A stretch of 64,000 nucleotides of DNA from Canna indica (GCA_034359265.1 CP136890.1:95257501-95321500); one strand, 5' to 3'. Positions 33,901 through 46,600 are shown, counted from the first letter of the stretch. Made by a program: numbers and translations. Notes: generated by a model from the letters alone, not told the origin.

Positions 33901-36900
33901 CAAACTTTACTCATCATGTGTAGGTCTTGTACAAAATAAAAAGAAAGTATAAAAACAAGTTGCTAGCCTAAAACTCCCAACACTCAGATTGTTGGATGAT
34001 AGTTGTGCACAACATGGTTTAAAATACCGGTACCGGTACCGATCTCCGTCTTTGACTGGTACCGTACTGTTAGGAACTTTTCGATGCGCCCGAGCAATGA
34101 TGAATCATGACGGAATATTCCCTACATGTTTGTAAATATATTTTCGCGTCCATGTAATTTTGCCTTTTATTATAGTTCGTACTGTAAAATTCTCTGTGCG
34201 ATCCCCGGGGGGCCCACGATATGAGTTGGATGCATTTCGAGGCCATTTGACACTTGGTGCGTGCGTCACGGCTAAGCGGAGCAGTTTTCCTGCATTTGTC
34301 ATGGCCATGGCCATGGAAAATCACAATTTCGTATGGCCACGATTTTGTCATGCTCCTCGTGCTTTTGGGAACCTTGGGGGTGACACTTGGGAGTTAGGGG
34401 TCTCATGTATAATGTAGGAGAGCGTTGGCAAACAAAGCGGTTGCCTTGGGCGGAGATGAACGAGTGGCCCAAATGGGCATGCGACATATCATTCTTCGCC
34501 CACGACAATTGCGGAGCTCGTCCTACACCCGGTTTTATGTTTTCTTGCGTCCATAGTCCTGTAGTTGTTGTTTTACTTTACGCCTTCAATACCATTCGGC
34601 CAACATGGTCTTTTGGGGGCGCGGACATGGAATGCGAGGTTGGCACGTGGTCCAACATATGCCCCGCGATGTTAAGTCGGGAAGCCCAATTCGGGACAGA
34701 TTCGGGATTAAGGCTTATCTCTTGCACGGGATGCAAGGGTTCCGCACGGGTTCTTCCGCACAAACAATTGGCCCGTGACAGTTGGTATCAGAGCCAGAAT
34801 TGCAAGCCTCCAACTGAGAAAGCACTCGATGCAGACATAGTCGATGTACATTCTGTTTGTGGTGCTCGAGTTACTGATGCAGCGAACCCAGTTGATGAAC
34901 CTTCCGACTGTTGTATTCGGGGAGGCAAGCATTCGTCGATCAATGCGAAGACTGTGACTTTTGCGCAGGGTGGATGGGCCCCTAAGACGCAAAGTCATTT
35001 GCACGCAAAGATGATGTCTCTTAAGTTGTGTGCGCAGAGCAGATCTCTAGTAAGACGCACATGGTGCGCAAAGTAGACTCTCTCATAAGACGCGAGGATA
35101 GAGCGCAGGGCGTTGTCCCCTAAGATGCAGCACAGAGCCGATGGCTCGTGAATCGCCAAGGATGGTGCGCAGGGCGTTATCCCCTAAGACGCAGCGCAAA
35201 ACCGATGGCTCGTGAGTCGCCAAGGATGGTTCGCAGGGTGTTGTCCCCTAAGACGCAGCGCAGAGCCGATGGTTCGTGAGTCGCCAAGTTTGTGCGCAGG
35301 GCTTATGACCCCTAAGACGCAGCGCAAAGCAGATTGCTCGTGAGACGCCAGGTTGGTGCGCAGGGCGATGTCCCCTAAGTCGCAAGGTTGGTACGCATGG
35401 CATGATGGCCTCTAAGACGCAAGATTTGTGCGCAGAGCAGATACCTCTTAAGTCGCAAGATTGACACGTCCGAACCAAGCACGAGTGAAGAACAACTGTG
35501 GTGTGGCAGAGCCGATGGTTCGTGAGTCGCCAAGTTTGTGCGCAGGGCTTATGACCCCTAAGACGCAGCGCAAAACAGATTGCTCGTGAGACACCAGGTT
35601 GGTGCACAGGGCGGTGTCCCCTAAGTCGCAAGGTTGGTGTGCATGGCATGATGGCCTCTAAGACGCAAGATTTGTGCGCAGAGCAGATAGCTCTTAAGTC
35701 GCAAGATTGACACGTCCGAACCAAGCACGAGTGAAGAACAACTGTGGTGTGGCAGAGCCGATAGTTCGTGAGTCGCCAAGTTTGTGCGCAGGGCTTATGA
35801 CCCCTAAGACGCAGCACAAAGCAGATTGCTCGTGAGACACCAGGTTGGTGCACAGGGCGATGTCCCCTAAGTCGCATGGTTGGTGCGCATGGCATGATGG
35901 CCTCTAAGACACAAGATTTGTGCGCAGAGCAGATAGCTCTTAAGTCGCAAGATTGACACGTCCGAACCAAGCACGAGTGAAGAACAATTGTGGTGTGGCA
36001 GAGCCGATGGTTCGTGAGTCGCCAAGTTTGTGCGCAGGGCTTATGACCCCTAAGACGCAGCGCAAAGCAGATTGCTCGTGAGACGCCAGGTTGGTGCGCA
36101 GGGCGATGTCCCTTAAGTCGCAAGGTTGGTGCGCATGGCATGATGACCTCGAAGACGCAAGATTTGTGCGCAGAGCAGATAGCTCTTAAGTCGCAAGATT
36201 GACACGTCCGAACCAAGCACGAGTGAAGAACAGCTGTGGTGTGGCAGCAATGCTCTTAGTGTGGAGAGTTCGCGGACGTTGTGACCCGGTTGGAGAAAAT
36301 CCCTCAAATCGTGATTCGAGAAGAAGCGTAAGACTTGAAGCTCGTTGAGATGGGCTCGGAGGAGGGCGCCGTGACCTCTGCGGGGTCAAGTGAGCAAGCA
36401 GTGATCCGTAAGTTTTGAAGCTCGTTGAGATGGGCTCGGAGGAGGGCACCATGACTCCTGCGGGGGGCGAGTGAGCAAGCAGAGATGGGCTCAAAGCGGC
36501 GGTGGAGGCAATGCTCTAGTGTGGTGCGGCCACAGAACTACTCATCACTTGGGTGTTGCACAACGACACCAGATGTTATCTGAGACGAGCGTTGCACAAC
36601 GACACCAGATGTTATCTGAGACGAGCGTTGCTCGTATGTTCCTTAAGTCTGGGACTTTTCATTGTCCGGCAAAAACGAGACTTGGTGAATTGAGTAGCCA
36701 TTTCTCGAGTTCCTTCACGCTAGCGTTGCTCAACGGCGCTCGTGTGCCCGACAAAGTCTGGGACCCTCATAGCCCAGCAACATCGAGACTTGGTGAACCC
36801 AGTAGCTACTTGTCGGTGTCCAGTCAAGCGAGCGTTGCTCAACGACTCTGGTGCCCCTTCAAGCGAACATTGTTCAACGGCACTCGTTTGCTCCACAAGT

Positions 36901-39511
36901 CTGGGACTTTCATTGCCCAACAACGAATTTGGGAATCTCAAAGCCCTTTCTCGCAACAACAGGAGATGATGAAACTCAACTGTGTTCCAAGTAGTCATTT
37001 CCTGGTGGCGGACTTCACAACGAAACTCGGCATGTTGCAGCCCCACTGCGGCACGTCGTTACTCAGGCGGTGTCCCCTTCGACTAGTGAAGAATTCACTT
37101 CAGCAATTGCAGCCTATGCCAGAAAGGTGGTGTGGCCGAGGCGAGTTCGACGAGGATGTCAAAGCTTGAAGTGGGGGAGGATGTTAGGGACTTTTCGATG
37201 CGCCCGAGCAATGACGAATCATGACGGAATGTTCCCTACATGTTTGTAAATATGTTTTCGTGTCCATGTAATTTTTACCTTTTATTATAGTTCGGACCGT
37301 AAAATCCTTTGTGCAATCCCCGGGAGGCCCACGATATGAGTTGGATGCATTTCGAGGCCATTCAACGCTTGGTGCGTGCGTCACGGCTAAGCGGAGCAGT
37401 TTCCTGCATTCGTCATGGTCGATTGGTCGTGGCCATGAAAAATCACCATTTCGTGGCCATGAAAAATCACCATTTCGATTTTGTCATGTTCCTCGTTCTT
37501 TTGGGAACCTTGGGGATAGCACTTGGGGGTTAGGGGTCTCATATATAATGTAGGAGAGCGTTGGCAAACAAAACAGTTGCCTTGGGCGGAGACGAACGAG
37601 TGGCCCATATGGGCATGCGACATGCCGTTCTTCGCCCAAGACAATTGCGGAGCTCGTCCTACACCCGATTTTATGTTTTCTTGCGTCCATAGTCCTGTAA
37701 TTGTTGTTTTACTTTACGTCTTCAATAACATTCGGCCAACATGGTCTTTTGGGGGCGCGGACATGAAATGCGAGGTTGGCACGTGGTCCAACATATGCCC
37801 CACGATGTTAAGTCGGGAAGCCCAATTCGGGACGGATTCGGGATTAAGGCTTATCCCTTGCACGGGATGAAAGGGTGTCGCACGAGTTCTTCCGCACAAA
37901 CAATTGGCCCATGACAATACGTTCTGATACGAAAAATGCATACCAGACATTTTTTTTTTTGATTTTGCTACTAAAAATAACTCCAATAACACATAATTGA
38001 TCAAGAAATACTTAAATTTAAGATTCAAATGTCAAATACATGAATACAATGTTTAAAATGCGGACGAATGACGTCCGTCGTACTCATACATATCTTGGGG
38101 ACATACACGACTAAGGTCAACACCGTATGTTGGGATGTGTGGCGACTGATTTGCCCTAACCCTCTTATGTTGCGCTACACAGAGTCTTCGACGGCCCCCC
38201 TGTGGGTCTGTGTCGCCTTATATAAACTCCAATGTAATGACTCTTTTGTATCTGTGAAAAACTCTAATAGAGTACCAAATAGTACCCAATGACTCTTTTT
38301 CATACCGGGCGGTATTTACCAAAATACCCAGTATCGCCCAATGCCGGGTATCTCGTATACCGGTTTTTTCAAAAACTGGTAAATACCGGCCGTACCGCCC
38401 GGTACGGTACGGTATTTGATACCATGGTGCACAATACAACTATAATCTACTGCTGGAAAGGAATACCGGATGATTTGATTGATAGACAGGCTTATTCAAA
38501 TTTACATAATCTAAAGTAAAATGATTGTTTCATTCTAAGTTGCTTCTGATATCTAATATATTCCATACAGAACCTACTCGAAAAGGTTTAGTTTATAGGC
38601 ATTAGCAAGCCTAATCCTGAGCCAACTTATCTTACCCGACATATTGGAGCTAACAAAAATAAATTACCTACATTAGGAAGTCGTGGAACAATTAAGGCTT
38701 AGAGTTGGTACAAATTGTAGGGATGACATTACTGGAAGGAGCCAACAATGTCAGCAACCTTTGAAGGTAAACAAGCAAAGTTCCATCCAAGAGGCCACTA
38801 CTTATATTTAGTTTGGAATAGAATCCCACTAGCTGGGAGATATGAACACAGAAGACAAAGGAAGAAAAACTGATTAATACACAATGCAGCAAGTAAAACT
38901 GCAATTCAGATGCATAGTGCCTAAAAACTCAAAGGAAGAAGGGCATGGCCTGATCAAATAGAGGTGCTATGGGTTAATGAAGCCTAACTTGACAGGGGCA
39001 ATACCGATTCTCCTCTTCCAAACCATGGTTGATTTATCTTCCTTTTCAAATTCAAAACATTAATGCGAATTGGAAATTTGAACTAAAATTGGATGCATAA
39101 CTCAAGAAATTTACAAACAAATAAAAGAAGCAACCATAGAGCACAAGAAAGAAGAAAGGACTTACAATAATGCGTCCTTCAATCCTCAAGTCCTTCTGCT
39201 CGTAGAGCCAGATCTGGACACGTGCTTTCTGAAGCAATCCCACAAAACAAAAAAGAAATTAGTAGCTTCAACAAAACCTCACTGATAAAAGGAAACCTAA
39301 AGAAAAAGAGTGAAATGGATCGAAGCGTACGCTTTGAAGAAATCGAAAGATGAGATTCTGCCGCAAGTTTACGAAATGCGCCACACAGCATTAAGACAAA
39401 AAAAACATATATAAGGATGTTAGGGTTCAAATGAAAGAGGAAGAGAGTAGAGGGAGCAGGAGAACGTACAATGGGTTGGGTCATGATACGTTGGACCTTG
39501 GTGGACGCCAT
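30971..39511 (-). CDS. SNRPE: Small nuclear ribonucleoprotein E (SmE), 6 exons, 88 aa
   Basis: The coding exons in transcript order are 39470-39511, 39331-39357, 39166-39228, 33406-33484, 33271-33316 and 30971-30980. All are GT-AG and join to 89 codons including TGA, the plant SmE length. The start MASTKVQRIMTQPI is intact. The Sm1 motif lies in exons 2-4 (NLIFRFLQS, KARVQIWLYEQKDLRIEG, GFDEYMNLVLEEAEELN). The Sm2 motif GRILLKGDNITLMMN is at residues 71-85, ending AGK. SmE is one of seven Sm proteins forming the ring around U1, U2, U4 and U5 snRNAs. In Arabidopsis one SmE copy (PORCUPINE) is needed for temperature-dependent splicing. Intron 3 (5.7 kb) and intron 5 (2.3 kb) have been expanded by transposons, yet the exons and splice sites are intact. 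Confidence 0.95.
31766..31820 (+). repeat. tRNA-like box A/box B segment inside the hAT-like element
   Basis: TAGCTTAGTGGTTAGTGC is followed about 30 bases later by GGGTTCAAATCTC, the arrangement of an RNA polymerase III internal promoter. It is probably a SINE fragment carried in the element; no complete cloverleaf is present. Confidence 0.4.
32097..32277. repeat. CTCGAGC/GAGCTCG-rich repetitive tract
   Basis: About 180 bases contain many overlapping copies of GAGCTCGAG-type motifs on both strands, ending GGCTCAGTTACACCCCT. Such tracts are common ends of small plant transposons; here it is a degenerate nested insert. Confidence 0.45.
32453..32739. mobile_element. 287-bp MULE-like MITE nested in the hAT-like element
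   Basis: Terminal inverted repeats of about 63 bases start GGGTAAATTACACTGACCTC and end with its complement. The 9-bp flanks TATGTTTTA (32444-32452) and TATATTTTA (32740-32748) form a target duplication with one mismatch. The interior repeats the ACAAACCTCTCCT / AGGGGAGG theme. TIR and duplication size point to the Mutator-like group. Confidence 0.85.
34068..34780 (+). repeat. 5' LTR
   Basis: It runs from TGTTAGGAAC to CCGTGACA and matches the 3' LTR almost throughout, with scattered substitutions and small indels. Confidence 0.9.
34783..34795 (+). promoter_or_regulatory. Primer-binding site (initiator-Met tRNA)
   Basis: TGGTATCAGAGCC, two bases after the 5' LTR, is the classical plant initiator-Met tRNA complement. 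The same site is at 441-452 in the left-edge fragment, where the last base differs. Confidence 0.9.
35100..36244 (+). repeat. Hierarchical tandem repeats: 64-bp units, then four 246-bp units
   Basis: From about 35100 to 35260 units of about 64 bases repeat (GCGCAGGGC, CCCCTAAGACGCA, GAGCCGATGGCTCGTGAGTC). From 35261 four higher-order units begin with CAGAGCCGATGGTTCGTGAG at 35261, 35507, 35753 and 35999, each exactly 246 bases apart. Each 246-bp unit is itself built of diverged shorter GCGCAGGGC / CCTAAGACGCA modules. The - strand stays open through the array (322 codons, 36216 to 35248) as an 82-residue repeat, because 246 is divisible by three; no known domain is visible. Confidence 0.93.
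36320..36630 (+). repeat. Further short tandem duplications in the internal region
   Basis: A unit of about 98 bases containing GAAGCTCGTTGAGATGGGCT is duplicated near 36338 and 36418. A 36-base unit, CACAACGACACCAGATGTTA onward, is duplicated at about 36554 and 36594. Confidence 0.75.
37169..37181 (+). promoter_or_regulatory. Polypurine tract
   Basis: AAGTGGGGGAGGA directly abuts the TGTTAGG start of the 3' LTR, the expected position for plus-strand priming. Confidence 0.8.
37182..37916 (+). repeat. 3' LTR
   Basis: It runs from TGTTAGGGAC to CCATGACA. Differences from the 5' LTR indicate that the insertion is not recent. Confidence 0.9.
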
Positions 39512-40688
39512 GGTTGACACTGTTCTGACCACTGTAGCTCTGAGGCGTCGATTTGAACCCTAGAATATACGGACGAAGGGAAGAAAGAGCAGCTCGAGGG
39601 TTTAATATATAATCTAATTACGAATATGCAGTTTTGCAGAAACACCCTCATATATTATCTAAAATCCTTTTTTTTAATTTTTTACATTAGCCCCTGACAA
39701 ATTCAAACTTTTCATTCCAGATTCATATTTTAACTTTTTTTCAGGCAAATTGGCATATTGACTCTCAACTTTTTAATTTAAATAAAATTAAATTTTATTT
39801 TGATTCGAATTCTATCAATTTATTATTTAAAAATTTAACGGAAAATATCATGACTTACATATGATGTGGTAATTAACACAAGTCAATATTAAGAATGCCT
39901 AAATTTGAATTAGTTCATAATCTGCTCATTGTTTTCTGAATTCAAATAGATTGATTTTCAACGCAATTCATATCATATTTAAAATTTTCATTGATGTATC
40001 AAGCACCAGATATATATTTTTACTAAATTTTAGTTGATATTAAAAATATTGAAGTAAAAATAACTCAAAATTGAGTTCATAAAGATTGATGATTGGCTGC
40101 TGCTTACAAATTCAAAACATAACATTGAATTCAACTGAAAGGTTTAACTTTACTTGTTAAAATATTAAAAAAAATATACATTCAACAATTAATTTTTGTT
40201 AATTTGATATTTCAACTCAACCACGTGGTTAAAAATAAAATTTTCTACTTCTAGCGACCAAGGCTAGCCATTTTCTTCACTGTGCGAAGAAAAGAGTAAC
40301 ACAACTTGCAGCATGTAGAACAGTACAAGCAAACGAGAATTGAATGATACTTTTTACGCAGGCAACGAGCAGCCCAGCACTTTTAGGTTTGACAATTGAT
40401 ATAACGAGAAAATTTAAAGAGTAAACTTTATTTTTGAACAGAAAATATGGATTATAATTCTGTAAAACCTTCTCGTGCAGAAAACCTTTAAGCATCAATT
40501 TCTTCATCACGTCTCTGCCATGGGCTAACTCTCATTTTGGCTTCCCTAGTTTGATCCTTTACAAAGATTCATGAAGGTGAGGCAAAACATGACACTTACA
40601 AACAATGACATGCATGGTTTTATTTATATACAAAATTGCCTTCATTAGGAAATTTGCTTGCTATGTTATTGGAATAGATTGACAAAAT
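39512..40688. other. Intergenic region between SmE promoter and AHK5 3' end
   Basis: The first 100 bases left of 39620 are the SmE leader and promoter on the - strand. AT-rich spacer follows, then the presumed AHK5 3' UTR from about 40260 to 40688. No other gene was recognised. Confidence 0.6.
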
Positions 40689-43600
40689 TTAACATGGAAG
40701 ATATTGCTGTAAACACTGTTTCAAATTTCGCAAGGTCGCAGGCTTTGATATGAATGAATCCATACCATTGGCAAGGCAGTTGGCTGCGCTCTCCGTATTA
40801 GCTGTCATCTGCAACCCACAAATACCTTAACTATGAGTTCATGTTTAGTCACTTGTCAAGTATATGCTTGTGAAAAATGCGGTAGCAGAAAAATATGATT
40901 AGATAACTGAAATGCCACTATCAAATGATCCAATCTATATACCCCTCTATCATCAAAAAAGACATGTATCCGTTCAAATTATCTAATGGCACCATAATTC
41001 CCTTTGAAACAAATTCCACTCATTTGCATAGTAATCTCGAGTTAATATCAACAAATGACTTGATCCTAACCTTTCGGAAAGAGCATATAGAAAAGATTCA
41101 TGAAGATTCAGGTGCACAGTGGCATAACAAAGTCTGAAAATTGATAAAAAGACAGTTTTACAACCTTACTATGTATATCAGCCAGTACAGTGAACCAAGT
41201 AATGGTTTATTGTGGGACCTGTATGGTACACCCATAGCTGCAGGTATGTGGGAGACACTCTAAAACGCTGCTTAGAACCATGCGTTAAATTATTAAAAGT
41301 TACAAAATCTTCTTATCTGAGCTCTAAGTTTACTTTTATATTGTCACACTGTTTTAGTAAGTGCTCTCTAGGTGGCATTCATCCCCTAGCTTAACAGCCT
41401 GACTCAATGACAACAAACCGAAATATGAGACTTGGACTCTGGTATAGCTCTTCGTGTTGACCCATCTGTTACCCATTGCTTAGTGTGGGAGTTTTTCATT
41501 CACTTAAAAATAAATGTTTCGTCTTTCTTATCACCAATTGATTTTAGAATTGTTGGTTAGGAGCAACCATCCACAAATCAACTGTATGCACATATGTAAG
41601 TTTGAGCCTATTTCATGACTGGCAACCACTATAGGAGAAAACAACAGAATATCATCCAAGCTTACCCTTGATGTGATGAGAAAACAAGGTCAATTAGTAA
41701 ATTTGGGTTGAGACTTTTGTCTAAAGGTCACTATAGAATCAGCAAACAAAAATATATCCACGATGATCTGCATGTAACTTCCTTTAATTCAATAGGATAT
41801 GCATATGACCTGATAAAACAGCTATATAATGCATATGCAATCATCTTGAAAATAAAACCCTCAGGAAGGTTGCATTATTACGCTGATTTCTAGAAGAAAT
41901 GCAGTGAAAGAATGTTATCCACAGATAGTGCACTTAAATGTTGCACATAACAATTAGGAAAAACATTCAAGATATAGGATTATTCTGGTGGATTATATAC
42001 CGCTATAATAGGAATCCTCTTTCTGCATTTTTCTGCAGCTGGATAAAATGGTGGCCAATCTGAATTGGCTGTAGCATGTTTATCTTCAATCTTTACAGAA
42101 GCATCCCAATAACCATGATCTTCAAAAGAGCGAATTAATCTAGTTGCTTGCAAACCATCCATTACTGGCATGCACACATCCTGTAAAGCATCATACAAAA
42201 GGATTTCAGATTACTGGTAAGGTTAATAAAGACAAACCTTGCTACATTTTATAATAGGCATTGAGATTAATCACCTAATAACCTGATGCATGGTACTATT
42301 GAAATCTACAATGAAATCTTTTAAGGCATGAAAGCAAATAGAAAAATAAACATCATTTATAGAGTCTTGCTTTCATTTTATAGTCATTAATTCCTCGTAT
42401 TTATTGAGAAGGGAGCTCAAAACTTCTTGCCAATGTAATAGTTTTGATATTGTAATATGTTAATAAAATGCTGTATAAATAAATACCAGCAATTACAATT
42501 GATAAGCACCACTTACATCTCGTACAGGGAAACTTCCAACACTAAACCAACATGCAAATCCCTACCAATCCATTCGACCACCCCTTCTAAAAATAAGGAT
42601 ATGACTTGCTACCACTAATATGCCTACAACTAATGCATGACTTGGTAAGATAAACATGATGCAAGACCACTATCCAATGCTGATATGGATGATATTGTGC
42701 CTCATAACACCCTTGTCAAGGAGAATGTGCTTGTCCTTGAGCACAAAAGAAAGGTTCATCTTAGGTTAGGTATGTGGGATCTTCCATTGCCCTCGTTTTC
42801 ATTGAGTAGTTCAAGCCAAAATCTTATGAATCTTGTCAGTGGAATTAAGTAAAGAAATCCAATTTTCTGCCTTCTCTCGCCAGCAGGGATCCATTTGATT
42901 TCCTTAGTCTAACACTAGCCATGATTAGTATTATTGGCCTCCAGTCCATTTTCGTACTGCAAAATGCTAATGTACCCCTTGTCAAACCATGCAATGCATC
43001 TGCCTGAATCATTTTAGGATTGGATTTCATTAGTGAACTTATTTATGACAGATAAAGCCAACGATTCATCAAGAAAAAAATTCTCATTTCCACCTTCTCC
43101 AACTTCTCCAGGGTACTTAAGGTATTCTTGTATGGTGGAATCATCTTAACCACAGGCAAAAACTAGAATTCCCTGTCAGCCAAGTAGTGCCTCTTAAGGG
43201 AAATCCTTCTTTCGCCGGAAATTTTCTCAGTCAGTCATGATATTATATCAAACATTTTATGCCTCACAATTCTGGTCATATTCTGCAGCTAGGCATATGT
43301 TTTCATTTGAAATCTTCTGTCCTATCCATGGTTTAAAAACTCGGCCGAAACGGTACGGTAAGCCCGGTATTTATCGGTTTTTGGGGATTCCGGTATTCGA
43401 TATACCCGGTATTTGAAAATACCGGGTATATATGGTATACCGGGCGGTATATGGCGGTATTTCGCCATATATCGCCCGGTAAGGGCGGTATATTGGGTTG
43501 TTGTTTTTTTTTTTAAGAGTTAGATATAACTCTAATAATACATAATTGATGAATAAATGCTTAAAATCAATATTCAAATGTCAAATACATGAATACAATG

Positions 43601-46600
43601 TTTAAAAGCTATTTGGTACTGTATTAGGATTTTTCACATATACAAGATAATTACATTAGAATTAATATAGAGCGACACAATCCCACAACCCAAAGGGTCT
43701 AAAAAATTTCCGGGGGCTCCGCCCCCACACCCTTGGCAGGGGACGCTGCCCCCTTGACCGCCTGCTAACCGGCTAGCGGGACCGCCGAAGACTCTGCGTA
43801 GCGCAACATAAGACGTAGTGCAACATCAACTAAGATGATGAATACCATGTGTCGCCCTATATTAATTCTAATGTAATTCTCTTGTATCTGTGAAAAATCC
43901 TAATACAATACCAAATAGCTTTTAAACATTGTATTCATGTATTTGACATTTGAATATTAATTTTAAGCATTTATTCATCAATTATGTATTATTAGAGTTA
44001 TATCTAACTCTTAAAAAAAAAAAAACGGTATGGTGTTTTTCGTACCGGTTTCGGCCAGGTACCGAAATCGGTACTGAAACCGAGATTTTAAACCATGGTC
44101 CTATCACCAAGGACTTTTGCTATATGGAGAAGATAAATAATAAGACATCCATGATTCTTGTGAAACAAGAATGCAATATAAATAAAAGCCAAAAAGTATA
44201 CAAAAATATTAGGATGATACGAAAAAACACTTGAATTTTTCATAGTCATGCCATGACTACTGTCCTCTCATAGGAAGCACATAGAAGAATTGAAGACTAC
44301 CTGTTCTGCAAATCTTCTTTTATATGGCAATATGAAAAAAAACTTCTAAAAGATCTTTCTGTTAGTCACACTCATAGACAGATTAAAAGTAATTGCATGT
44401 TCAGAATCTTACCATTAAAACCAGATCGTAGTGAAAACGCTGAAGTGCATGTATCGCTTCTAGTCCATTATTCACGATATCTATAGTATGGTGTAGCTGC
44501 TTCATCATCTTCTGTGCAACCAGTATATTGATCCTGTTGTCTTCCACAAGAAGAATTCTAGGTTGCCTGCAATTTGATAAGCACTGAGCATTACCATTAT
44601 CTTTCTCCAGGTCCTGGCTTTGACATGTAGATTGATATTTAACCCCTCCACATGACATTATTCTCTCATATGGTAAATTTTCTATCTTTTCAGTTGAATA
44701 GGAAACCATATTGAAGTTAACAGCAACGCCTTCTTTAGCACATGCACGTTCTTCATCTCTTTCATTTGCACTGCCAAATCTTTTTTGCTCTGCAAGAACT
44801 TCAGATTTAGCCACTGTAGATATCACATCAGAATTTGGAGAAGCACTAGGAGGCGAGGTGCTCTCCTTTGATTCCTCCATCAGTTGATTTAACATATCGG
44901 AAGCACCATATTTGCAACTGCCAAACAAATTTGTTTTGGAAACCACAGATTCACCCAATTTCAGGTTCGTAAATAGAAATGATCCAACAATTTCATCTGT
45001 GATGGATTCAGATAAAGCTTTACTATCAGTTATGTCCATTTCATCAGCATCATCAGAATCCTGCTTTGATGGAACCCTAAAAGGCAAGACAAATGTGAAT
45101 TTTGATCCATTATGTTCCTGGCTAGTGACCCTAATGCTACCTCCCATTAGCTCCGCCTATTTCAGAAGCATTTTACAAAATAAGTAATTAGATATTGTAG
45201 AGAAGAATAGAAAAGAATTTTAAGACGACATATTAACGCAACATAGAATTCACAACAGGCTTTGTGCAATTAATAAGATCCTATAAAACATCATGCCAGG
45301 AATTGCATTTAATCAAATTAGTAATGCAACATAATTAATAAGATTGTAATGCAACATAATAAAATTTGTTTGCAATCTATATTCAGCTAAAACATTTAAT
45401 CAAGGTTGTACATAACATCCAGTTTAATTCGTGATGCAACTTCAGAAGTCAGAAATTCTCTCTCATCAAGAAAAGAGGGAAAAAACTGCACAAGTCAGCT
45501 AATCTTCCACCAAATAAGATGACTCCATATTGATAGCTGCACAGATCAGGAATGGTGCTAGCAATGTCATGGTTCTTGGGCTCAGAAACTAACAAATGCT
45601 ACTCAGATATCCTGGAATCGACATGGTTGCTAATATGGAAAAATCTAATTTGGAGTGTATAACGAAAAATAATTCAGCAACAAGAAATAGGAATCGCATA
45701 AATGAAAATATTTTCACTCAGTTAAATGATAATATGCAAGCTTTATTTCCTATGTACCTGAGCAAAGATAGTTGTATTCTAACAGATAATTAGTGATCAA
45801 GCCAGCAAATTTTATACATCATGTAGTTATGCCTATTTGAACTACAATACCTAAAAAAAATAATCAAGCTTTTGCCCATGGAGCATATAATTGAATAATT
45901 TTAAGAAATTTCCAATATCAAGCAAATTATAGTTAAATTTGTATCAACTAGTGTCCAACCGCCTTGGAGACTAGTATTGTTTCTAATATTAACACTGTAA
46001 CTTCTTCTATGAGTGACCTCCATTTTAGTCGTGTTTACTGTGAATGCAACAAGGCAGCCAATTGTGCTGCCAATGAAGCTAAGAAGCTTGGGTCTGATTT
46101 TTTCAATTAGTGGAAATTGGCTGGTCTGGCATCCTGGTGAAGGATCTTAGTGGTCCTTGTTGTACAAGATTTGATTCAATAAATCAGTAATTTATTCCCT
46201 TTGCACATAGAAGATTTCAAGAATTTGGTGGACTATGAGTACAGTAAATAAGCTTGCACATCTTACCAAATGTTTGCAGATTGCAAGTCCAAGACCTGTT
46301 CCACCATATTTTCGTGCATGATCATCACTAGCTTGCATGTACTTTTTGAATAATGATGGCAATGCCTTCTCTGTTAAGAAGAATCAGTCATGAGCATGGT
46401 CACAATGCATAAGAACCAACAATGATGGATAAGTGATATTTGCTTAAAACAAAAGAAGTTGAAAAGAGAACAATGCAACATGAACCTTAAATTTAAATAT
46501 TTTATGTAAGAAAAGTTGAGAATAACCTGGTATTCCAATTCCAGTGTCATATACATTGCATTGTAGCCAAACAATACTTTCATGTTGTGACCGATTCTTT

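Larger units (their letters stand above)
34068..37916 (+). mobile_element. Complete non-autonomous LTR retrotransposon (no gag-pol)
   Basis: Two similar LTRs (34068-34780 and 37182-37916) begin TGTTAGG and end TGACA. A primer-binding site complementary to initiator-Met tRNA follows the 5' LTR, and a purine tract precedes the 3' LTR. The 2.4-kb internal region has no gag, protease, reverse transcriptase or integrase motifs. It consists largely of tandem repeats, so the element must depend on enzymes from elsewhere. Flanking bases GTAC and ATAC may be an imperfect target duplication. It lies antisense to the SmE gene. The 3' LTR has an internal 24-base duplication (near 37430-37474) absent from the 5' LTR. 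A relative is at 1-558. Confidence 0.92.
34013..38426. mobile_element. CATGG-family foldback element split by an LTR retrotransposon (SmE intron 3)
   Basis: The left end CATGGTTTAAAATACCGGTACC (34013) and right end ATACCATG (38426) are flanked by an exact 8-bp duplication, GTGCACAA (34005-34012 and 38427-38434). Between them, everything from 34068 to 37916 is the inserted LTR retrotransposon; removing it leaves about 565 bases. The remainder shares with the copies at 43327 and 52181 the segment ATTCAAATGTCAAATACATG and GTACCG-rich ends. Confidence 0.88.

Noticed and set aside
34387..35076. 229-residue open frame and its relatives at 43-462 and 37523-37870
   Set aside because: All three fall in the same part of the LTR, so their similarity comes from the repeat and not from protein conservation.
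35100..36244. The repeat array could be mistaken for a CRISPR-like array
   Set aside because: This is a plant genome; units are contiguous 246-bp tandem copies without unique spacers and lie inside an LTR retrotransposon.
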